A stretch of 28,558 nt of DNA from assembly GCA_964452045.1 (NCBI GenBank), contig CAYVKM010000045.1:1-28558 (forward strand). Direction: 5' to 3'. The notes under the pieces were generated by a model, which saw nothing but the letters and a program-made list of their open reading frames with translations, had not been told where the DNA came from and searched no databases. Shown in pieces: positions 14,816 to 21,687 of the stretch (the stretch's first letter is position 1; each line of letters starts with the position of its first letter). The translations under genes and the position numbers were made by a program. Source of the DNA: CAYVKM01 sp964452045 (GTDB lineage: Bacteria; Calditrichota; Calditrichia; RBG-13-44-9).

Positions 14816-15687
14816 AAAATATAGGCAGGTGGGCAAAATTAATTTTGGAGCTCGGTAAATTCCGGATCGCCATGCTGGTAACCTTATCCACTGCTACCGG
14901 ATTTATTTTGGCTGCGGGCGAAATCACCTTTGGCATTGTCCCGCCGATTGTGGGTATTTTTCTGCTCGCCCTCGGTTCAGGTGCCCTTAATCAGGTTCAG
15001 GAGCGGAAGAGGGATGCGCTGATGGTCCGCACTAAAACCCGACCGATTCCCTCCGGACGAATTACAGCACAAGATGGGCTGATCATTTCTTTTATGTTAA
15101 TGTTCGCCGGAACCGGTATCCTCATGATATTTACCAACCCGGTTGCCGTCCTTTTAGGAGTCCTCACTGCGGTGTGGTATAATGGTATCTATACCTATCT
15201 GAAAAGGATTACCCCGCTGGCGGTGATTCCGGGTTCGCTTATCGGATCGCTGCCGCCTCTGGTAGGATGGGCAAGTGCCGGACTCTCAATTTTCAGTACG
15301 CGTCCCCTGGTACTGGCACTATTTTTCTTCATTTGGCAAATACCCCATTTCTGGTTATTACTGCTCAATTTTGGCGGGGATTACCAGAAAGCCGGTTACC
15401 CATCGCTAACCGAATTATTAAATAAAAGTCAACTTGGCAGAGTTACCTTTGTCTGGATTGTTGCCACGGCAGCAATCATCATTTTTATGCCTATGTTTGG
15501 CCTGGGAAAATCGCTCTATATTTTCATTTTGCTGTTCCTGGCAGCAATGATATTGGTCTGGAGGTCGAGAAAGCTATTGTATCCGCGGCATGCGGATTTC
15601 TCGTTCAGGCTGGCGTTCAAGGGTATCAATATATTTATTTTATCGGTAATGTTTTTACTCTCTCTGGACAGTTTAATACAGCTTTAA
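14812..15687 (+). CDS. ctaB: Protohaem IX farnesyltransferase (haem O synthase)
   Basis: CtaB attaches a farnesyl group to haem b, the first step toward the haem A of the oxidase. The 291-residue polytopic membrane protein has the UbiA-family motifs RTKTRPIPSGRI, YNGIYTYLKRITP, PGSLIGSLPPLVGW and DYQKAGYPSL. The first prenyl-diphosphate motif, usually NxxxDxxxD, reads NQVQERKRD, with Glu in the place of the first Asp. It is coupled to coxB by a 4-nt overlap and ends the oxidase operon. No haem A synthase (CtaA) is visible in the window. Confidence 0.93.
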   Translation: MKNIGRWAKLILELGKFRIAMLVTLSTATGFILAAGEITFGIVPPIVGIFLLALGSGALNQVQERKRDALMVRTKTRPIPSGRITAQDGLIISFMLMFAGTGILMIFTNPVAVLLGVLTAVWYNGIYTYLKRITPLAVIPGSLIGSLPPLVGWASAGLSIFSTRPLVLALFFFIWQIPHFWLLLLNFGGDYQKAGYPSLTELLNKSQLGRVTFVWIVATAAIIIFMPMFGLGKSLYIFILLFLAAMILVWRSRKLLYPRHADFSFRLAFKGINIFILSVMFLLSLDSLIQL

Positions 15688-15791
15688 CAGCAGGTAAACA
15701 CCCATGACTCCAACACACTTTTTTAATTCTATTTCGGAAGAAAAAACTACTTTATTGGTAGAGGAAGATATGAGATTGCTGGAGGGTGCCG

Positions 15792-17801
15792 ATGGCAAAG
15801 TTTCATGGCTTTAGCAAAAATGAATTGTTAACGATTTACAAAAATATGTTGCTCAGCCGGAAGACAGATGAAAAACAGCTAATCCTTCTGCGGCAGGGCA
15901 AGGTTAATTTTCATATTGGTGGCTCCGGGCATGAGGCAGCGCAGGTCGCGGCAGTGATGAACTTTAAACCGAACTCGGACTGGGCTTATTGCTATTACCG
16001 GGACCAGGCATTTGTTATTGGTTGGGGAATGACCGTGGAGGAAGTATTTCTGCATTCGCTGGCAAAAGCGGACGATCCTAACTCTGGTGGCCGGCAGATT
16101 CCGCATCACTGGGGCAAGAAAGATGTCCGGATTGTTACCAAATCCTCCTGCACCGGGGTTCAGTTTCTGCAGGGGACTGGCACAGCCATGGGGGCAGTCA
16201 AAGCCGGAACCGACGAAGTCGTCTATGTCAGCGCCGGGGAAGGCACTACCAGCGAAGGTGAATTTTTTGAGGCGTTGAATTGGGCCAGCCGGGACAAACT
16301 GCCGGTTATTTTTCATATCGAAGATAATAAATATGCCATCAGCGTGCCGGTGTCCGAACAGACCGCCGGGGGTTCGGTCTATAAACTTGCCGAGGGGTAT
16401 GAAAATCTGGGACGGGAGCGGATCAACGGGACTGATTTCTTTGAATCTTACAAGGCATTTCAGAAAGCGGTAAAACGAGCCCGAGCCGGAGAAGGCCCAA
16501 CGATTATCGTCAGCGAAGTGGTGCGGTTACTGCCTCACTCCTCCAGCGATGACCATCGCAAATACCGCACGCCGGAAGAGCTGGCTGAGGACCGGGAGAA
16601 AGATCCTATCCTGCAATTTGCCCTGGCCTGTACTGAGAACGGTATTATTACTGCGGAAGAATTTGATAAGATTCAGGAGGAGGTTAAAAAAATTATTGAT
16701 AAAGCGGCGGACTGGGCAGCTGAACAGGCCGATCCCAGGCCGGAGACCGGCACTGACCATGTGTTTGTGGAATACCGATCTTCAAAGCCACCAAAGGAAC
16801 CAAAGAAAACCGGTGAACGGGTGGTGATGGTGGATGCCATTAATCATGCTTTACATGAGGAAATGGAGCGGAGTGATAAGATTATTGTTTATGGTGAGGA
16901 TGTGGCCGATCCAAAAGGCGGAGTATTCACCGCTACCAAGGGATTAACCCAGAAATTCGGAAAAGAACGTGCCTTTAATTCACCCTTAGCCGAGGCCAGT
17001 ATTGTCGGGACGGCAGTTGGTCTGGCGATATACGGATTTAAACCGGTAGTAGAAATACAATTCATGGATTACATCTGGCCGGCCTTTATGCAAATTCGGA
17101 ATGAGCTGGCCACGGTACTTTATCGCTCCAACGGTACCTGGCGTTCTCCGGTGGTCATCCGCACGCCGGTTGGCGGCTATATTCACGGAGGTCTTTATCA
17201 CAGCCAGACGGCGGAGGCAATTTTTGCCCACACCCCGGGTTTAAAGGTGGTTTATCCCAGTAATGCTGCCGATGCCAAGGGATTGCTGAAAGCGGCCATC
17301 CGGGGAGATGATCCGGTGATTTTCTGTGAGCATAAGGGATTATACCGGCAGGGCTTCGCTGCCCGACCGGAACCGGACAGTGATTACATACTGCCCATGG
17401 GATATGCCAATGTGGTGCAAGAGGGTGAAGATCTGACCCTGATCAGCTGGGGTTTACAGATCCAGCGTTCCATTGAGGCGGTCAAGAGTCTGGGGGAAAT
17501 GAATCCCTCGGTGGAGGTGATTGATATCCGTACCCTGGTTCCCCTGGATTTGGAAACCATTCTCACTTCGGTAAAAAAGACTGGCAAGGTGTTGATTGTT
17601 CATGAAGATAATTTTACTGGCGGTTTCGGGGGAGAGATCGCGGCCCGGATTGCCTCGCAAGCCTTCGAATACCTGGATGGCCCGATTGAGCGGGTTGCCG
17701 CCCGGGATTCTCATATTCCTTATAATACCGATCTGGAAAATTATGTATTACCAACCCCTAATCGTATTGCCGAGAGTTTGAAGAAGTTATTGTTATATTA
17801 G
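15792..17801 (+). CDS. 2-oxoacid dehydrogenase E1, fused alpha and beta subunits
   Basis: This thiamine-diphosphate enzyme decarboxylates a 2-oxoacid and passes the acyl group to E2. Residues about 1-320 are the alpha part, with GSGHEAAQVA, GRQIPHHWG and the ThDP/Mg motif starting GEGTTSEGEFFEALN and ending IEDNKYAI. Residues from about 340 are the beta part, with IIVYGEDVADPKGGVF, FNSPLAEASIVGTAVGLA, HSQTAEAIFAHTPGLKVV and a C-terminal transketolase domain. The 669-residue fusion is typical of branched-chain-type or generic 2-oxoacid dehydrogenases in FCB bacteria. Substrate (branched-chain 2-oxoacid, pyruvate or acetoin) cannot be decided here. The ATG at 15792 has GGAGG six bases upstream; the GTG at 15786 is less likely. 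E2 follows; E3 is not in the window. Confidence 0.94.
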   Translation: MAKFHGFSKNELLTIYKNMLLSRKTDEKQLILLRQGKVNFHIGGSGHEAAQVAAVMNFKPNSDWAYCYYRDQAFVIGWGMTVEEVFLHSLAKADDPNSGGRQIPHHWGKKDVRIVTKSSCTGVQFLQGTGTAMGAVKAGTDEVVYVSAGEGTTSEGEFFEALNWASRDKLPVIFHIEDNKYAISVPVSEQTAGGSVYKLAEGYENLGRERINGTDFFESYKAFQKAVKRARAGEGPTIIVSEVVRLLPHSSSDDHRKYRTPEELAEDREKDPILQFALACTENGIITAEEFDKIQEEVKKIIDKAADWAAEQADPRPETGTDHVFVEYRSSKPPKEPKKTGERVVMVDAINHALHEEMERSDKIIVYGEDVADPKGGVFTATKGLTQKFGKERAFNSPLAEASIVGTAVGLAIYGFKPVVEIQFMDYIWPAFMQIRNELATVLYRSNGTWRSPVVIRTPVGGYIHGGLYHSQTAEAIFAHTPGLKVVYPSNAADAKGLLKAAIRGDDPVIFCEHKGLYRQGFAARPEPDSDYILPMGYANVVQEGEDLTLISWGLQIQRSIEAVKSLGEMNPSVEVIDIRTLVPLDLETILTSVKKTGKVLIVHEDNFTGGFGGEIAARIASQAFEYLDGPIERVAARDSHIPYNTDLENYVLPTPNRIAESLKKLLLY

Positions 17802-17825
17802 AGAAATCAAATCTACGGATGACTG

Positions 17826-19454
17826 ATGAAAATAGATGTGAAGATGCCCAAACTGGGTGAGAGTTTAACCGAGGGTACCGTTCTGAAGTGGTGGAAAAAG
17901 GTGGGCGAATCCATAAAGAAAGATGAGACGCTTCTGGAAGTTTCCACGGATAAGGTTGATTCCGAGATTCCCAGTCCGGCAGACGGAAGCGTAGTGGAAA
18001 TAATTGCCGGGGAGCAGGAGACTGTGGAGGTGGGAGCACTTTTGGCCCGAATCGAAACTGAATCAGGATCTGCGCAAGAGGCCTCATCAGTGGAAGAGAA
18101 AAAATCACATGCCAAAAAAGAAACACCGAAGCCGGAAAAGCCGAAAGCCGAAACTGAAAAAAAACAACCTGAATCATCCTCTGGTTTAATGGATGTGGTG
18201 ATGCCCAAGTTAGGGGAGAGTCTTACTGAAGGCACCATATTAAAGTGGTGGAAACAGCCGGGAGATTCGCTGAAGAAAGATGAAAACTTGCTGGAGATCT
18301 CCACCGATAAAGTAGATTCGGAGATCCCCAGTCCCACCGATGGGATTTTAAAGGAGATTCTGTTCAAGGAAAATGAAACAATCGAAGTGGGTACGGTGAT
18401 TGCCCGGATCGAAACTGCAGGGCGACCAGCCACCACGGGGACGAGTACTGAAACCGATCAAACGACAAAAAAAACCACACCAAAGTCGGAGATAAAGACA
18501 GAACCTGAAAAGAAGCAGCTTGAAAAGCAGGTGGAAAAGGCGAAAGGCAGCCGGTTCTATTCACCACTGGTATTGACCATTGCCCGGAAAGAGCGAATTT
18601 CCATGTCTGAACTCGAGTCAATCTCTGGGAGCGGAACCGGTGGCCGGGTCACCAAAAAAGATGTTCTGGGCTATATAGAGTACCGAGGTAAACCAGCAGA
18701 AAAACGGGAGGCACCGAGACCGGTTCAACCTCCGGTGACCGCAGGAGGAGAACGGGTTGAGATAATTCCCATGGATAATGTCCGCAAGAAGATTGCCGAG
18801 CATATGCGGCACAGTCTGGATACCTCCGCTCATGTTTATTCCGTCTCCGAATGTGATATGACCGATGTGATGAATTTGATGTATGCCAAACGGGAAGAAT
18901 TTCAGCGGCAGGAAGGCTTTAAGCTTACCCTTACCCCCTTTATTCTCCATGCCACGGTAAAGGCGTTGCTGGATTATCCCCGGGTAAATGCTTCTCTTGA
19001 CGGAGAAAATATTGTTGAGAAAAAGGATATCAATTTAGGTATCGCGGTGGCCAGTCCTCGTGGTCTAATTGTCCCTGTGGTCAAGAATGCAGAGGAGAAG
19101 AGCTTTTGTGGCCTGGCAAGAACGGTGAATGACCTGGTAACCCGAACCAGGGATAATAAACTGACTTATAGTGATATCGAAGGTTCCAGCTTTTCAGTAA
19201 CCAATTACGGGATATTTGGTAATATCATTGGTTTGCCAATCATCAACCAGCCTAATGTGGCAATCATGGGTATTGGGGCAGTGAAGAAGAGACCGGTGGT
19301 GATTGAAAGTCCGGCTGGTGATTCCATTGCTATTCGCTCCATCTGTTTTATTTCCATGTCCTACGATCACCGTCTGGTGGATGGTGAGCTGGGCGGGAGA
19401 TTTATGCAGCGGGTAGTGGAATATTTGGAGAATTTTGAGGAAAGCTCAATCTAA
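17826..19454 (+). CDS. 2-oxoacid dehydrogenase E2, dihydrolipoyl acyltransferase with two lipoyl domains
   Basis: E2 accepts the acyl group from E1 on a lipoyl arm and transfers it to CoA. The 542-residue protein has two tandem lipoyl domains, residues 1-78 with lipoyl lysine K43 and 122-198 with K162, both in STDKVDSEIPSP. Flexible K/E/P-rich linkers join them to a peripheral-subunit-binding domain at about 240-281 (FYSPLVLTIARKE to GGRVTKKDV). The catalytic domain ends with SMSYDHRLVDGELGG, which holds the catalytic His and Asp. The two lipoyl domains are alike at DNA level too, so they come from a recent-looking internal duplication. It begins 24 nt after E1. Confidence 0.95.
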   Translation: MKIDVKMPKLGESLTEGTVLKWWKKVGESIKKDETLLEVSTDKVDSEIPSPADGSVVEIIAGEQETVEVGALLARIETESGSAQEASSVEEKKSHAKKETPKPEKPKAETEKKQPESSSGLMDVVMPKLGESLTEGTILKWWKQPGDSLKKDENLLEISTDKVDSEIPSPTDGILKEILFKENETIEVGTVIARIETAGRPATTGTSTETDQTTKKTTPKSEIKTEPEKKQLEKQVEKAKGSRFYSPLVLTIARKERISMSELESISGSGTGGRVTKKDVLGYIEYRGKPAEKREAPRPVQPPVTAGGERVEIIPMDNVRKKIAEHMRHSLDTSAHVYSVSECDMTDVMNLMYAKREEFQRQEGFKLTLTPFILHATVKALLDYPRVNASLDGENIVEKKDINLGIAVASPRGLIVPVVKNAEEKSFCGLARTVNDLVTRTRDNKLTYSDIEGSSFSVTNYGIFGNIIGLPIINQPNVAIMGIGAVKKRPVVIESPAGDSIAIRSICFISMSYDHRLVDGELGGRFMQRVVEYLENFEESSI

Positions 19455-19818
19455 GGAAGTTTTGACAGTACAAAAGTCTTGGTTTTATTAGTCAATCGTG
19501 CCAGAGCCGCATGGGCGATCTCAAGCGGTACGATAAAAAAAATTACATTATCGATATGAATTTAAATTTGAAACAAGGATTATCTAATGATAGTCTTGCA
19601 ATGGATAAAATATATCTGAAGTGTCCTGATATTTGTATTTTGGCCATGAAATTTTGAAAAAATATTTGTTGGATTCTATTTCTTTTTGGATATTTATGAC
19701 CAGGTGTGTTACATCAATCTTTCAACCGATAGCATTAAATTTCAGAGATTTCAAAGACTATTTACCCTTTTATGGACTCCACACTAACAGAACAATTTAA
19801 TCTCCGGGAGAATTCTGA
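19455..19818. other. AT-rich intergenic region before the ACIII operon
   Basis: These 364 bases contain no convincing gene. The first 100 bases are open in more than one frame (see findings) and more GC-rich than the rest, perhaps a decayed remnant. The remainder is AT-rich and should hold the ACIII promoter, but only weak pairs (such as TTGTTG, 17 nt, GATATT near 19670-19698) are seen. The ribosome site GGGAG lies 8 nt before the ATG at 19819. No terminator for the E2 transcript is evident. Confidence 0.5.
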
Positions 19819-21120
19819 ATGGATTTTCTAAAACACTTTTTTTTACCCCCTTCTGCCGACCATCTGCATCTGATTAAATACATCATCCTATTAATATATT
19901 TCATTCATATCCCCTTCATCAGTCTCATGATTGGTGGGACATTTTTTTCGTTCATTTTCAGGCTATTATCAGGCAATGATCAGAATTCCAGAAATTGGCG
20001 AGTTTCCCGGGAGTTTATCGATCGGTTGGTATTTCGTAAAATGGCTGGAATAATTCTTGGTGTCCTGCCACTTATCGTCCTCATGCTGATCGAAGGTCAG
20101 GTTTTTTATGATGCGGATATTTCAGTGGTCCCGTTTATGCTTATTACCAATATCCTTGTGGCCACCGGCATTACCTTGGTTTATTTTTACCAGTATTCAT
20201 TTCGGGAGACCGGGATAAATCCATCCATACAAATAGCCGGGGGTGCACTGGCGCTTATCTTTCTTTTCGCCGGTTACTTTGTCTTTAGCGTCAATTCCGC
20301 ACTTATCCTTGATCCCGGACGTTGGGCCGTGGTAAATTCGCCGCTTAAATTTCTTTTCTCCTGGAATGTTATTGCCCGTTTCCTGCATTTTCTCTGTGCA
20401 GCTTTTGCTGTTTCCGGCGTGGCCATGATCTTCTTCATGTTTAACTGGAAGGAATCCGAACGGGAAAAAGATCCTAAATTTGCAGATTATATGAAAAAAT
20501 TGTCCGGGGGTATCGCTATTGGCTTCACCCTGGTTCAACCCCTGTTGATTTTCTGGAATCTGATTACCCTACCGGATCAGGCCCTATCCGGTGTGGTTTA
20601 CCTTTTGACAGTCTTTGTCCTTTTCCTGCTTTTTATCATCACGCTTACCCTTTATCGTCTGTTGAAGGAATCCCGAATAAAGTTGGGCAATAATGTCTTT
20701 GTCCTCTTCGTAGTTACTTTAATTGTTATGATCGTCAATGATCATGAAGCACGGGAGAACTCCATAGAGAACCAAACCAAGTTGTTGACTTCCCGGGCAG
20801 AAGAAGTAAAAGCAGCTATTCAACAGGAACGTGAGGCAGCAATGGCCTCCTCAATTCAACCGGATATCAAACTGGGGGAGGAGATTTACAACAAACAATG
20901 CAGCGCCTGTCATAGATTTGATCAAAGGCTGGTTGGGCCGCCATATGATGTGGTTCTTCCGAAATATGAAAATAACCGGGATGAATTAATCAAGTTTGTC
21001 CGGAATCCATACAAGATTGAACCGGATTACCCGCCCATGCCAAAATTGGGTTTATCCGAAAAGGAAATTTTATCTGTTGTTGAATACCTTTTACAGCAGG
21101 AAAAAAATAGAAACAAATGA
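19819..21120 (+). CDS. Membrane protein with CydA-like N-terminal region fused to a monohaem cytochrome c
   Basis: The first 300 residues of this 433-residue protein form about eight membrane helices. H30 in IHIPFISLMIGGTFFS and H190 in ARFLHFLCAAFAVSG recall the haem-ligand helices of cytochrome bd subunit I, though that similarity is by eye and weak. A charged, probably coiled segment (about 308-350) leads to a class I cytochrome c domain with C361-S-A-C-H365 and a methionine in PPMPKLGLS as likely axial ligand. It is the first gene of the ACIII operon, 29 nt before actA. No separate ActE monohaem cytochrome follows actD, so this domain may fill that role. What the membrane part does is not known to me. 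Confidence 0.8.
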   Translation: MDFLKHFFLPPSADHLHLIKYIILLIYFIHIPFISLMIGGTFFSFIFRLLSGNDQNSRNWRVSREFIDRLVFRKMAGIILGVLPLIVLMLIEGQVFYDADISVVPFMLITNILVATGITLVYFYQYSFRETGINPSIQIAGGALALIFLFAGYFVFSVNSALILDPGRWAVVNSPLKFLFSWNVIARFLHFLCAAFAVSGVAMIFFMFNWKESEREKDPKFADYMKKLSGGIAIGFTLVQPLLIFWNLITLPDQALSGVVYLLTVFVLFLLFIITLTLYRLLKESRIKLGNNVFVLFVVTLIVMIVNDHEARENSIENQTKLLTSRAEEVKAAIQQEREAAMASSIQPDIKLGEEIYNKQCSACHRFDQRLVGPPYDVVLPKYENNRDELIKFVRNPYKIEPDYPPMPKLGLSEKEILSVVEYLLQQEKNRNK

Positions 21121-21149
21121 TTTTTTAGACCTAAATAGAGGAGTGATTG

Positions 21150-21668
21150 GTGAAGAAGTTTTTAACTCCACTAGCTATATCAGGATATTTTATCACTTTT
21201 ATGGTGTTTGTGATGGTTATTGGTTATTTCTGGCAGCAAAATCGAAAAACACCCGAGCAGCCGATAAATTTTAGTCACCAGATTCATGTACAAAAGGTCG
21301 GATTGCAGTGTACCCACTGCCATTACTCGGTAGAAATTTCTCAGGCAGCTGGTATTCCACCGCTGCAAACCTGCATGAATTGTCATCAGGCTGTGGCGAC
21401 AGACCGGCCCGAAATACAGAAACTGACCAAATACTGGGAGGAAAAGAAGCCGGTACCCTGGGAGAGGGTCTATCGTTTACCGATCCGGAAATATGTTTAT
21501 TTTTCTCATAAAAGGCACATTAAGGCAGGTTTGGAATGTGTGAACTGTCATGGTCATGTGGAGGTAATGCCGGTAATAAAGCGGGTGCCAAAACTTGAGA
21601 TGGGATGGTGCATGTCCTGTCACCGATCGAGAAATGCCCCGACTGATTGTACAACCTGTCATAAATAG
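21150..21668 (+). CDS. actA: ActA, pentahaem cytochrome c of alternative complex III
   Basis: ActA carries haems that relay electrons in ACIII, the cytochrome-bc1 substitute that oxidises quinol. The 172-residue protein has one N-terminal helix (about residues 8-27) that anchors it or serves as signal, then five CxxCH sites: CTHCH, CMNCH, CVNCH, CMSCH and CTTCH. That is the expected haem number. GTG at 21150 has GAGGAG six bases upstream and is my chosen start; the TTG at 21147 is the other candidate. actB follows 19 nt later. Confidence 0.93.
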   Translation: MKKFLTPLAISGYFITFMVFVMVIGYFWQQNRKTPEQPINFSHQIHVQKVGLQCTHCHYSVEISQAAGIPPLQTCMNCHQAVATDRPEIQKLTKYWEEKKPVPWERVYRLPIRKYVYFSHKRHIKAGLECVNCHGHVEVMPVIKRVPKLEMGWCMSCHRSRNAPTDCTTCHK

Positions 21669-21687
21669 ATGAAAGCTGGAGAATTGA

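Noticed and set aside
17813..18436. A 207-residue serine-rich ORF on the minus strand
   Set aside because: It mirrors the two repeated lipoyl domains of E2; its internal repetition is a shadow of that duplication.
19571..19660. Tiny ORFs in the AT-rich gap before the ACIII operon
   Set aside because: They are under 20 codons, lack ribosome sites and show no protein-like composition.
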